In this document: positions 20,401 through 27,815 of the stretch, piece by piece
Layout of the letters: every line of letters starts with the position of its first letter
Numbering within the stretch: the first letter of the stretch is position 1
Assembly: GCA_035530135.1 (NCBI GenBank)
Contig: DATKVJ010000133.1
Location: 1 to 64,000 of the forward strand
DNA length: 64,000 bases
Origin: CAIYYX01 sp035530135
GTDB lineage: Bacteria > Pseudomonadota > Gammaproteobacteria > Burkholderiales > Rhodocyclaceae
Reading direction: 5' to 3'
The notes under the pieces: generated by a model
Told to the model about the DNA's origin: nothing
What the model saw: only the letters and a program-made list of their open reading frames with translations
Database searches by the model: none
Made by a program: the position numbers and the translations under genes

Positions 20401-20729
20401 TAGCGGGCATCATCGTCCGGAACTCGATCCTGCTGGTCGATTTCATCAACGAGCAAGTGGCCGACGGCGTCGATTTTGCCGAGGCGGTGATCCAGTCGGC
20501 GATCGTGCGCGCCAAACCGATCGTACTGACCGGCCTGGCGGCCATGCTCGGCGCCTTGTTCATCCTCGACGATCCGATCTTCAACGGCCTGGCGCTCGCC
20601 CTGATTTTCGGCATCTTCGTGTCCACCCTGCTGACCCTGGTCCTGATCCCGGTGCTCTACTACGTGGCGATGCGCAAACGCATAGCGGCGGCGAGCGCCG
20701 GGCAGGCCGCCTCCAGTTCATCCACCTAA
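17451..20729 (+). CDS. RND-family efflux transporter permease
   Basis: 1092-residue inner-membrane pump of the AcrB/CusA superfamily with 12 membrane helices and two large periplasmic loops. The proton-relay acidic pair is in helix 4 (ILVDDAIVVVENIHRW, Asp about 424-425). The N-terminal TPQEEDPQI stretch is typical of the hydrophobe/uncharacterised branch rather than of heavy-metal CzcA pumps. A conserved sequence GMIALAGIIVRNSILLVDF marks the second repeat. No outer-membrane channel gene is present in the operon. The substrate is unknown. Confidence 0.9.
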   Translation: MGISGRIANFFLRNSMTPLIALIALLLGVFAVIVTPQEEDPQINVTMANVFIPFPGASVKDVESLVAQPAEQVLSRISGIEHVYSVSRPGMAIITVQFLVGEDPIQALVRLYDTINSHRDWVSPDLGVLAPIIKPVGIDDVPVITLTLWSPGSKNVAPKSAYQLEQVAHAAEIEFKRIPGTRDVTTVGGPGHVIRVVMDSDRMNSYGITAEDLKAALQLSNASQPSGSLVSGNQEVLVQTGTYLSSAYDVKRLVVGVHANKPVFMSDVARVIDGPDQPTNYVWLGTGEAAKTKSIDVKGEFPAVTLAVSKKPGVNAADVAAAVISRANSLRGSVIPEGVDFTVTRNYGQTATDKAHKLIEKLIFATSIVVLLVLFTLGWREAIIVGTAVSLTLAATLFASWAWGFTLNRVSLFALIFSIGILVDDAIVVVENIHRWHTREPDKHLWQIIPAAVDEVGGPTILATFTVIAALLPMAFVTGLMGPFMSPIPINASMGMFISLAVAFVITPWLALKLLKGEVGHHGAGPAAAQQTGKTERLFRRVLTPFLDPQTGARARRKLWLGVFVAILLSLSLVAVKLVVMKMLPFDNKSEFQVVLDMPVGTPLEDTAKVLHEIGGYLSTVPEVSDYEAYAGTASPINFNGLVRQYYLRASPELGDIQVNLTDLHQRERQSHEIAMSVRARIAQIAQKYGGNATVVEVPPGPPVLSPIVAEIYGPDYAGQIAVAKKVVAQFKATPDVIGIDSSIDAVAPKVVLHVSQSKAALAGVAQQDIVEVVGMGLSGENVTPVHDGESKYEIPVRITLSAEQQNSIDQLLKLRVRARDGKMVPVSDLVDVEHVRREQVIYHKDLLPVVYVFGDMGGKIDSPIYGMFDIRARTHDMSLAGIPGAGGKLGEYFIRQPKDPYAGYSLKWDGEWQVTYETFRDMGIAYAVGLILIYLLVVAQFKSYLVPLIIMAPIPLTVIGVMPGHALWGSQFTATSMIGMIALAGIIVRNSILLVDFINEQVADGVDFAEAVIQSAIVRAKPIVLTGLAAMLGALFILDDPIFNGLALALIFGIFVSTLLTLVLIPVLYYVAMRKRIAAASAGQAASSSST

Positions 20730-20751
20730 TCATTCTCGCAAAGGAAAAGCA

Positions 20752-20976
20752 ATGACCGTCAATCAAATCGTCCGCATCGTCGCCGGCTTCTTCGTCATGC
20801 TCTCGCTCGCGCTGGGCGTCGAGGCGAGCCCGTTCTTCGTGCATAAGTACTGGCTGTTCTTCACCCTCTTCGTCGGTTTCAACCTATTCCAGAGCGGTTT
20901 CACCAAGTTCTGCCCGCTCGACATCATCCTCAAGAAGCTGGGCGTGAAGGAGAGCAGCGGCGCAGGCTGCGCCTGA
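20752..20976 (+). CDS. DUF2892 (YgaP-type) two-helix membrane protein
   Basis: 74 residues, two hydrophobic helices separated by a short loop (IVAGFFVMLSLALG and YWLFFTLFVGFNLFQ), then FTKFCPLDIILKKLG with the conserved Cys-Pro of the YgaP membrane domain, and a Cys near the C-terminus (GAGCA). AAAGGA upstream supports ATG 20752. In E. coli the same domain is fused to a rhodanese under the sulfur-responsive repressor YgaV. It follows the RND pump by 22 bases and probably shares its transcript. Confidence 0.82.
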   Translation: MTVNQIVRIVAGFFVMLSLALGVEASPFFVHKYWLFFTLFVGFNLFQSGFTKFCPLDIILKKLGVKESSGAGCA

Positions 20977-21043
20977 GCAGCTTCCGGCGAGGGCGCTGCG
21001 GCGGGAGCTTCGCCCGGCACCCGGTAGCTTCGGTGGGTGGCGA

Positions 21044-21049
21044 TATAAT
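21044..21049 (+). promoter_or_regulatory. Candidate minus-10 before the DUF4202 gene
   Basis: A perfect TATAAT at 21044-21049, 28 bases before ATG 21077, with no clear minus-35. It suggests the DUF4202 gene has its own promoter. Confidence 0.35.
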
Positions 21050-21076
21050 GCGGTTTTTCACGCCGAGGAATGACCG

Positions 21077-21682
21077 ATGATCGCCGAATCCGACCAATAC
21101 GCCAGGGCTATCGCGCTGTTCGATGCCGCCAACGGTGAAGACCCGAACATCGAGACCGAAGCAGGTCGGCGATACCCCAAGGAACTCCTCTACGCCCAGC
21201 GCATGAGCGCGATGATCGAGCGCTTTGCGCCAGATGCTCCGGAAGCGGTGCGTCTGGCGGTGCGCAGCCAGCACATCCAGCGCTGGAAAATTCCCCGCAA
21301 GGATTACCCGATGACGCCCCAGGGCTATCAGCTCTGGCGCACCACCCTGTACCGCTTCCACGCCGACACCGCCGGCAGGCTGATGAAGGAGGCCGGCTAC
21401 GACGACGAGATGATCGAGCGGGTGAAGAAGGTCGTCGGCAAGCGCGGTCTCAAGGTCAATCCCGAAACCCAGATGATGGAGGACGTGGTCGACCTGGTGT
21501 TCCTGGAGCATTATCTCGCTGCCTTCGCCGCTCAGCATCCGGAGTACGACGAGGCGAAGTGGCTCGACATCCTGAGGAAGACCTGGAAGAAAATGTCTCC
21601 GGCCGGACACGAGGCGGCGCTGTCGAAAATCAAGCTGCCCGAGCATTTGGTGCCGCTGATCCAGAAGGCGGTCGGCGGCTAG
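21077..21682 (+). CDS. DUF4202 family protein
   Basis: 201 residues, soluble, mainly helical. The conserved block SQHIQRWKIPRKDYPM, then GYQLWR and a late DVVDLVFLEHYL with His and Asp/Glu residues resemble an HD-like helical fold; enzymatic function is not known. GAGGAA precedes ATG 21077. It ends just before a strong hairpin. It follows the RND-DUF2892 operon but seems separately transcribed. Confidence 0.78.
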   Translation: MIAESDQYARAIALFDAANGEDPNIETEAGRRYPKELLYAQRMSAMIERFAPDAPEAVRLAVRSQHIQRWKIPRKDYPMTPQGYQLWRTTLYRFHADTAGRLMKEAGYDDEMIERVKKVVGKRGLKVNPETQMMEDVVDLVFLEHYLAAFAAQHPEYDEAKWLDILRKTWKKMSPAGHEAALSKIKLPEHLVPLIQKAVGG

Positions 21683-21720
21683 TGCCCGTGGTTACCCCTG
21701 GGGGGCAACCACGGGCATTT
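21683..21720 (+). terminator. Strong hairpin after the DUF4202 gene
   Basis: TGCCCGTGGTT (21683-21693) pairs perfectly with AACCACGGGCA (21707-21717), with C/G pairing possible inside the loop, then TTT. It starts right at the stop codon. Its outer arm GCCCGT/ACGGGC is shared with hairpins near 27790 and 41935, so it may also be a dispersed repeat. Confidence 0.65.
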
Positions 21721-21785
21721 ATGCCGCGCAGCAGTACTTGTGCTGCGAATCGGTGCTAGTACCGGCTACAAAATCGGAGGGCGAT

Positions 21786-22661
21786 ATGGAAATCGGGTTC
21801 ATCGGACTGGGGCTGATGGGACGGCCCATGGCGCTGCATCTGGCCCGGGTCGGCCACCGTCTGCACCTGTGGGCGAGGCGGCCGGCGACGCTCGAACCGT
21901 TTCGTGAGGTCAATGCCCACGCCCACGTCAGCGCCGCGGAAGTGGCCAGGCACGCGAAGATCGTGTTCACCATGGTGGCCGACGCGCCAGACGTAGAGCA
22001 GGTCTGCCTGGGCGAGGGCGGCATCACGGAGGGCGCCGGACCAGGCGCCGTCGTCGTGGACATGAGCACCATCGCTCCGGCGGCGGCGCGCGACATCGGC
22101 GTCCGGCTCGCGGCCCGCGGCATCGAGTTCCTCGACGCGCCGGTGTCCGGCGGCGAGGTCGGCGCCATCAACGCGGCGCTGACCATCATGGTCGGCGGCA
22201 AACCCGAGGTGTACGAGACCATCCTGCCGCTGTTCGAAATCCTCGGCAAGTCGGTGACGCTAATCGGCGACTCGGGCGCTGGGCAGGTGGCCAAGGCCTG
22301 CAACCAGATCCTCACCGGCGTCGGCGTCGCAGCCCTGGCCGAAGCCTTCAACTTTGCCCGGAAGAGCGGCGTCGATGCCGCCAGGGTGCGCGAGGCCCTG
22401 ATGGGCGGCTTCGCCTACAGCAAGATCCTGGAGAACCACGGCCAGCGTATGCTCGACCGCAATTTCAGGCCCGGCTTCAAATCCTGGATGCACCAGAAGG
22501 ACCTGCGCATCGTCATGGAGGAGGCTCACCGCCTCGGCCTGATGCTGCCCAGTGCGGCGGCGACGGCGCAGATGTTCAACGCCATGGTCGGCTTCGGTCT
22601 GGGCGAGGAAGACTCGATCGCCATGCTGAAGCTGCTGGAGACGATGAGCGGCCAGGCATGA
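21786..22661 (+). CDS. NAD(P)-dependent beta-hydroxyacid dehydrogenase, copy 1
   Basis: 291 residues of the 6-phosphogluconate/3-hydroxyisobutyrate dehydrogenase family (GarR/GlxR-like). Nucleotide motif GFIGLGLMGRPMA, substrate motif DAPVSGG, GQVAKACNQ, and the catalytic Lys in HQKDLRI are all intact. ATG 21786 has GGAGG just upstream; the open frame extends 16 codons further without support. It overlaps copy 2 by 4 bases (ATGA) and heads a five-gene unit. Tartronate semialdehyde or a related small acid is a likely substrate but not shown. Confidence 0.85.
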   Translation: MEIGFIGLGLMGRPMALHLARVGHRLHLWARRPATLEPFREVNAHAHVSAAEVARHAKIVFTMVADAPDVEQVCLGEGGITEGAGPGAVVVDMSTIAPAAARDIGVRLAARGIEFLDAPVSGGEVGAINAALTIMVGGKPEVYETILPLFEILGKSVTLIGDSGAGQVAKACNQILTGVGVAALAEAFNFARKSGVDAARVREALMGGFAYSKILENHGQRMLDRNFRPGFKSWMHQKDLRIVMEEAHRLGLMLPSAAATAQMFNAMVGFGLGEEDSIAMLKLLETMSGQA

Positions 22662-23527
22662 GGCTGGGTTTCATCGGTCTGGGGGCGATGGGGCAGCCGA
22701 TGGCGCTGCGGCTGCTGCGCGCCGGCCATAGTCTGTTCGTCTGGGCACGGCGGCCGGAGCGCCTGCAGGCGCTGATCGAGGCGGGTGCCCTCGGCTGCCG
22801 CAATCCGGCCGAGGTGGCCGCGAGTGCCGAGCTGGTGTTCACGATGGTGACCGCCGACGCCGACGTCACCGGTATCGCGTTCGGCCCCGGGGGGCTGCTA
22901 CACGGCTTTGCGCCGGGCGGCATCCACGTCGACATGAGCACGATTTCACCGCAGACGACGCGTCGCCTGGCACAGCGCTGGGCGGAGCGGGGCATCGCCA
23001 TGCTCGATGCCCCGGTCTCGGGCGGCGTGGAGGCGGCGAACAGCGCCAAGCTGGCGATCATGGTCGGCGGCGAGGCCCGAACGCTGGCTCGGGCGCGGCC
23101 GCTGTTCGAAATTCTCGGCGCTACCGTCGTCCATGTCGGCGGCAACGGCGCCGGGCAGGTGGCCAAGGCTTGCAACCAGATGGTGATGGTGGCGGCGATC
23201 GAGGCGTGCGCCGAGGCGATGCGTCTGGCCGCCGCCTCGGGGGTGGCCGCCGAGCGGGTGCTGCGGGCGGTGATGGCCGGCGCCGCCGGATCGCGCGTGC
23301 TCGAGGTGTTCGGCGGTCGCATGACGGCGCGCGACTTTGCCGCCGGGGTCGAAGCGCGGCTGCATCACAAGGATTTCGGCATCCTGATGGCCGAGGCCCA
23401 GCGCCTGGCTTGTCCGCTGCCGGTCGCAGCCCAGGTGGCCCAGCAACTCGACGCCCTGATGGCGCTCGGCTGGGGCGGCGAGGACAGCGCCTCGCTGCTC
23501 AAGGTGCTGGAAGCAGCCCATGCTTGA
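22658..23527 (+). CDS. NAD(P)-dependent beta-hydroxyacid dehydrogenase, copy 2
   Basis: 289 residues, clearly a paralogue of the preceding gene: GFIGLGAMGQPMA, DAPVSGG, GQVAKACNQ and a catalytic Lys in HHKDFGI, with divergence elsewhere. The tandem copy probably arose by duplication and may have a different substrate or pair with copy 1. Its start overlaps the previous stop, and its end overlaps the PAS-GGDEF-EAL start by 8 bases. Confidence 0.85.
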   Translation: MRLGFIGLGAMGQPMALRLLRAGHSLFVWARRPERLQALIEAGALGCRNPAEVAASAELVFTMVTADADVTGIAFGPGGLLHGFAPGGIHVDMSTISPQTTRRLAQRWAERGIAMLDAPVSGGVEAANSAKLAIMVGGEARTLARARPLFEILGATVVHVGGNGAGQVAKACNQMVMVAAIEACAEAMRLAAASGVAAERVLRAVMAGAAGSRVLEVFGGRMTARDFAAGVEARLHHKDFGILMAEAQRLACPLPVAAQVAQQLDALMALGWGGEDSASLLKVLEAAHA

Positions 23528-26117
23528 GCGCGGCGCCCGCGACGACCAGCTCAGCGAAGGCGAGCTGCGCAAAATCATGCTCGAGCAGCAGGCGATCCTC
23601 GACAACGCCACGATCGGCATCCTGTTCTCGCGCAATCGTCAGCTCGTCTCCAGCAACGCGCTCTGCGCCGAAATGTTCGGCTACGCGCCGGACGAACTGA
23701 TCAGGCTGCCCGCCGTGGCGCTCTACCCGTCCGCCGAGGCTTACCAGGAGCTCGGTCGCGAGGCAGCGCCGGTGCTGTCTTCGGGCTCGGCCTTCCATGC
23801 GGAGACCCAGTACAAGCGCAAGGACGGCTCGCTGTTCTGGTGCCGGGTGTCGGCCAAGGCCGTCGATCCGCAACGTACGCAGGACGGCACCATCTGGATC
23901 ATGGAGGATGTCAGCGAGGACCGGGCGCTGCGCGAGGCGCTGGAGCAGTCGATCCGAGAACTCGGGACGATTTTCGAGACCGCCGTGATCGGTATCGTGG
24001 TCTTGCGCAGCCGCAGGATCGCGCGCTGCAACCGCCGCATGGAGGAGTTGTTCGGTTATGCGCCCGGCGAGATGCTCGGCCAGTCGACGCGGTTATGGTA
24101 TTTCTCGGAGGAGGATTACGCCGGCCCGGGCGCGGCCGCCTACCCCGAGCTGGCGCAGGGCAACCTGCACCAGCGCGAGCAACTGTTCCGGCGCAAGGAC
24201 GGCTCATCGTTCTGGGGCAGGCTCTCGGCCCGGGCCTTCGATCCCGCCCGGCCTGAGGCGGGAGCGGTAGGCTTGTTCGAGGACATCACCGAGAAGCGGC
24301 AGGCAGAAGCGCAAGTGCGCGCCGCGCTCGAACAACAGGAGATGATCTTCAACAACGCCGCGGTCGCCATCATGTTCGTCAGGAACCGCGTCGTCCAACG
24401 CTGTAACCGCCGTCTCGAAGACATGTTTGGCTATTCCGAGGGCGAACTGGTCGGCAACTCGACCTTGATGCTGTTTCCGACCGTGGGCGAATACGACGCC
24501 TTCGGCGCGAGCGCCGCCGAGACCATCCGTCGCGGCGACACCGTGATCCACGAGCTCCGCGTCCAGCGCAAGGACGGCAGCAGGTTCTGGCTGCGCGCCA
24601 CCGGACGCAAGACCGATGCCTCCGGTCCGATGCTCGACGTGATCTGGATCTTCGAGGACGTCACCGAGCGCCATCAGGCCGAGGAGGATCTGGCGCGCGC
24701 GCGCGACGAGCTGGAGCTGCGCGTGGCCGAGAGAACCGCCGAGCTGGCCAGCACCAACGAGCAGCTGCAGGAAGAGATCTTCGAGCGCCTGCAGGCCGAG
24801 CAGCGCATCTGGCATCTGGCCCACCACGACGCCTTGACCGGCCTGCCCAATCGCAGCCTGCTGCTCGACCGCCTGGACCAGGCGCTGACCCAGGCCGCGC
24901 GCACCCGGCACCGGCTGGCGGTGATTTTCCTCGATCTCGACCGTTTCAAGAGCATCAACGACACGCTCGGCCACGCCGTCGGCGACCAGTTGCTGAGGCA
25001 CGTCGCCGAACGCTTGCGCGCCGCGGTGCGCGCCGTCGATACCGTCTCCCGCCTGGGCGGCGACGAGTTCGTGATGGTGCTGCACGAGATCGACCGACCC
25101 GACGACGCGGTGCTGGTGGCGGAGAAGGTGATCGCCGCGCTGGACCAGGTGGTGGCGGTCGAGGGGCATCAACTGCGCGCCACGCCGTCGATCGGCATCA
25201 GCATCTATCCAGATGACGGCGACGAGGCCTATGCGCTGATGAAGAATGCCGATACCGCGATGTATCACGCCAAGGCCAACGGCCGAAACAATTTCCAGTT
25301 CTACGCCGAGACGATGAACGAGGAGGCGACGCGCGTCTTCAATCTGGAGCACCGGCTGCGCGGCGCCATCGACCGCGGCGAGTTCCTGCTCCACTACCAG
25401 CCGCTGATCGACCGTCAGAAGAATGCCGTGTGCGGCATGGAGGCGCTGGTTCGCTGGCAGGATCCGGAGCGCGGGATGATTTCGCCCGCCGAGTTCATCC
25501 CGGTAGCGGAGGAGACCGGGCTGATCGTGCCGCTGGGCCTGTGGGTACTGAGAGAGGCCTGTCGCCAGAACAGCGCCTGGCAGGCGCAGGGCTATCCGTC
25601 GCTGCCGGTGTCGGTGAATATCTCGCCGCGTCAGTTCCGCGAGAAGGGACTGGTGGACGCGGTGCGCGCCGCGCTCGCGGAAACCGGACAGCCGCCCGGG
25701 CTGCTCGAACTGGAGATCACCGAGTCCACCCTGATGCACGACGCCGACGAGACCCTGGAAAAGCTGCGCCAGATAGCGGCCATGGGCGTGCGGCTGGCGG
25801 TCGACGACTTCGGCACCGGCTATTCCAGCCTGAGCTACCTGAAGCGCTTCCCGGTGCACAAGCTGAAGATCGACCAGAGTTTCGTCCGCGATCTGGGCGA
25901 CGACCGCGACGATGCCGCCATCGTCGCGGCCATCATCGCCCTGGCGCGCGCTTTGGGCCTGGGGGTGCTGGCCGAGGGCGTGGAGACCGATGCCCAATTT
26001 GCGGCGCTGGCCAGCTACGGCTGCGTCGAATTCCAGGGCTTCCTGTTCTCCCGGCCGCTCGCGCCCGAGAGCGCTGAGGCCATCTTCAGGCCGCCGGCGC
26101 TGCGGCTTCGGGCATAA
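23520..26117 (+). CDS. PAS-PAS-PAS-GGDEF-EAL bifunctional cyclic-di-GMP protein
   Basis: 865 residues, no membrane segment. Three PAS domains (about 20-135, 140-258, 262-383), each with a KDGSxFW motif, sense an unknown signal. A coiled linker (about 385-425) leads to a GGDEF domain with intact GGDEF at about 513-517 (diguanylate cyclase) and an EAL domain with intact EAL at about 641-643, DDFGTGYSS and GVET (phosphodiesterase). Both active sites look functional, so net activity cannot be predicted. It overlaps the upstream dehydrogenase by 8 bases. Confidence 0.92.
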   Translation: MLERGARDDQLSEGELRKIMLEQQAILDNATIGILFSRNRQLVSSNALCAEMFGYAPDELIRLPAVALYPSAEAYQELGREAAPVLSSGSAFHAETQYKRKDGSLFWCRVSAKAVDPQRTQDGTIWIMEDVSEDRALREALEQSIRELGTIFETAVIGIVVLRSRRIARCNRRMEELFGYAPGEMLGQSTRLWYFSEEDYAGPGAAAYPELAQGNLHQREQLFRRKDGSSFWGRLSARAFDPARPEAGAVGLFEDITEKRQAEAQVRAALEQQEMIFNNAAVAIMFVRNRVVQRCNRRLEDMFGYSEGELVGNSTLMLFPTVGEYDAFGASAAETIRRGDTVIHELRVQRKDGSRFWLRATGRKTDASGPMLDVIWIFEDVTERHQAEEDLARARDELELRVAERTAELASTNEQLQEEIFERLQAEQRIWHLAHHDALTGLPNRSLLLDRLDQALTQAARTRHRLAVIFLDLDRFKSINDTLGHAVGDQLLRHVAERLRAAVRAVDTVSRLGGDEFVMVLHEIDRPDDAVLVAEKVIAALDQVVAVEGHQLRATPSIGISIYPDDGDEAYALMKNADTAMYHAKANGRNNFQFYAETMNEEATRVFNLEHRLRGAIDRGEFLLHYQPLIDRQKNAVCGMEALVRWQDPERGMISPAEFIPVAEETGLIVPLGLWVLREACRQNSAWQAQGYPSLPVSVNISPRQFREKGLVDAVRAALAETGQPPGLLELEITESTLMHDADETLEKLRQIAAMGVRLAVDDFGTGYSSLSYLKRFPVHKLKIDQSFVRDLGDDRDDAAIVAAIIALARALGLGVLAEGVETDAQFAALASYGCVEFQGFLFSRPLAPESAEAIFRPPALRLRA

Positions 26118-26146
26118 TGCCGCTTTCGAGAGGCGAGGACTTAGCC

Positions 26147-26491
26147 ATGACCCCGATCACCACCGACAGCGGCCTCGTCATCGAGGACATCAGCATCGGC
26201 AGCGGCGCAGAAGCCGGCACCGGCCAGACCGTTTCGGTCCATTACACCGGCTGGCTGATCGACGGCACCAAGTTCGATTCGAGCAAGGACCGCGACGAGC
26301 CCTTCGAGTTTCCGCTCGGTGCCCGCTGGGTGATCGCCGGCTGGGACGAGGGCGTGGTCGGGATGAAGATAGGCGGCAGGCGCAAGCTCACCATTCCGCC
26401 GGAGCTGGGTTACGGCGCGCGCGGCGCCGGCGGCGTGATTCCGCCCGAGGCCACCCTGGTGTTCGAGGTCGAACTGCTCGGCTTGAGCTGA
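26147..26491 (+). CDS. FKBP-type peptidyl-prolyl isomerase
   Basis: 114-residue single FKBP domain: VSVHYTGWLIDGTKFDSS, then GWDEGVVGMKIGGRRKLTIPP and YGARGAGGVIPP. It lacks a signal peptide, so it acts in the cytoplasm on prolyl bonds. ATG 26147 is preferred, with GCGAGGAC about 8 bases upstream; ATG 26117 would overlap the upstream stop. It lies 29 bases after the GGDEF-EAL gene in the same unit. Confidence 0.9.
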   Translation: MTPITTDSGLVIEDISIGSGAEAGTGQTVSVHYTGWLIDGTKFDSSKDRDEPFEFPLGARWVIAGWDEGVVGMKIGGRRKLTIPPELGYGARGAGGVIPPEATLVFEVELLGLS

Positions 26492-26507
26492 ACGCGGAAG
26501 CTCCGCC

Positions 26508-27677
26508 GTGTCCGCCGCGCCGCCGCTGACGCCGCCATCGAAACTGCCGCGGGTCGGCACGACGATCTTCACGCTGATGTCGAAGCTCGCCGGCGAATGC
26601 GGCGCCATCAACCTGTCTCAGGGCTTTCCGGACTTCTCGGCGCCGCAGCGGCTGTTCGATCTGGTGGCCCAGCATATCGCCGCAGGCCGCAACCAGTACG
26701 CGCCTATGGCCGGTGCTGCCGCGCTGCGCGAGGCCATCGCCGAGAAGGTGGACGCGCTCTACGCGGCGCGCTACGAGGTCGAGACCGAGATTACCGTCAC
26801 CGCCGGCGCGACCCAGGCGATATTCACCGCGATCTCGGCCTGCGTCCGGCCCGGCGACGAGGTCATCGTCTTCGCGCCGGTGTACGATTCCTACGTGCCG
26901 GGCATCGAGTTGAACGGCGGCCGCGCGGTGGTTGCGAGCCTGGGCTTTCCCGGCTACCGGCCCGACTGGGACGAGGTGCGAGCCCTGATCACGCCGCGCA
27001 CCCGGATGGTGATCATCAATTCGCCGCACAACCCCAGCGGCGCGGTGTGGTCGGCCGACGACCTCGACCGGCTGGCGGCGCTGACCCGGAACACCGATAT
27101 CGTCGTCGTCAGCGACGAAGTCTATGAACACGTCGTCTTCGCCGACAGCGGACGGCGGCACCACAGCGTCACGGCGCACCCGCAGTTGCGCGAACGCAGC
27201 TTCGTCGTCTCCAGCTTCGGCAAGACCTATCACATCACCGGCTGGAAGATCGCCTACTGCCTGGCGCCGGCGCAGCTGATGGCCGAGTTCCGCAAGGCGC
27301 ACCAGTTCGTCGTGTTCGCGGTGAACCATCCGATGCAGCTGGCGCTGGCCGACTTCATGCGCGAGCGGCCCGAGTTTGCCCTGGAGCTGGCGGCCTTCTA
27401 CCAGGGCAAGCGGGATTTTTTCCGTGCCGCGCTCGCCGCTTCCAGATTCGAACTGCTGCCCTGCGCCGGCACCTACTTCCAGCTGGCGCGCTATGCGGCG
27501 ATTTCGGATGAGCCCGATACCGAATTCGTGCAACGCCTGGCGCGCGAGCACGGGGTCGCGGCGATTCCGGTGTCGGTGTTCTATCCCCGGCCCGAGGATA
27601 GACGCGTGATCCGCTTCTGCTTCGCCAAGAACGAGGCGACGCTGAGCGCCGCGGCCGAACGGCTGGTTCGGGTCTAG
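26508..27677 (+). CDS. PLP-dependent aminotransferase (methionine aminotransferase YbdL-like)
   Basis: 389-residue fold-type I class I/II aminotransferase. Substrate-lid start INLSQGFPDF, phosphate-binding TAGATQAIF, conserved NSPHNPSG, and the PLP lysine in SSFGKTYHITGWK, followed by an aromatic-rich stretch as in YbdL and KAT enzymes. It probably transaminates methionine or aromatic amino acids. It starts at GTG 26508, 16 bases after the FKBP stop; the ribosome-binding site is weak. Its stop lies inside a 26-base direct repeat. Confidence 0.85.
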   Translation: MSAAPPLTPPSKLPRVGTTIFTLMSKLAGECGAINLSQGFPDFSAPQRLFDLVAQHIAAGRNQYAPMAGAAALREAIAEKVDALYAARYEVETEITVTAGATQAIFTAISACVRPGDEVIVFAPVYDSYVPGIELNGGRAVVASLGFPGYRPDWDEVRALITPRTRMVIINSPHNPSGAVWSADDLDRLAALTRNTDIVVVSDEVYEHVVFADSGRRHHSVTAHPQLRERSFVVSSFGKTYHITGWKIAYCLAPAQLMAEFRKAHQFVVFAVNHPMQLALADFMRERPEFALELAAFYQGKRDFFRAALAASRFELLPCAGTYFQLARYAAISDEPDTEFVQRLAREHGVAAIPVSVFYPRPEDRRVIRFCFAKNEATLSAAAERLVRV

Positions 27678-27771
27678 GCCGCTGCGCGGCACAAGCGCCA
27701 GAGGGCGGGTACAAGCGCTGCAGAGGACCGGCTACCGTTAGGGCACTAGGCCGCTGCGCGGCACAAGCGCC
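27674..27771. repeat. 26-base direct repeat pair flanking 46 bases
   Basis: Two identical 26-base copies at 27674-27699 and 27746-27771, each starting CTAGGCCGCTGCGCGGC and containing the hairpin GCCGCTGCGCGGC. The first copy includes the aminotransferase stop codon. This looks like a small duplication or a repeat-element insertion. Confidence 0.7.
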
Positions 27772-27815
27772 CGTAATTGTCCCGGGAAAAAGCATCCCCG
27801 GACAAAACGGGCGCT
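27766..27815. terminator. Long hairpin at the convergent ends of aminotransferase and HD-GYP genes
   Basis: AGCGCCCGT (27766-27774) pairs with ACGGGCGCT (27807-27815); inside, TTGTCC (27777-27782) pairs with GGACAA (27800-27805) and GGG with CCC around an A-rich loop. It probably works as a two-way terminator. Its right end overlaps the HD-GYP stop codon, the same layout as the related hairpin at 41914-41962. Confidence 0.55.

Noticed and set aside
24204..25997. 597-codon antisense frame over the PAS-GGDEF-EAL gene
   Set aside because: Shadow of a GC-rich gene; composition His/Gln/Asp/Arg typical of reversed codons.
27674..27771. Direct repeat pair as phage attachment sites
   Set aside because: No integrase or tRNA nearby and only 46 bases between the copies.
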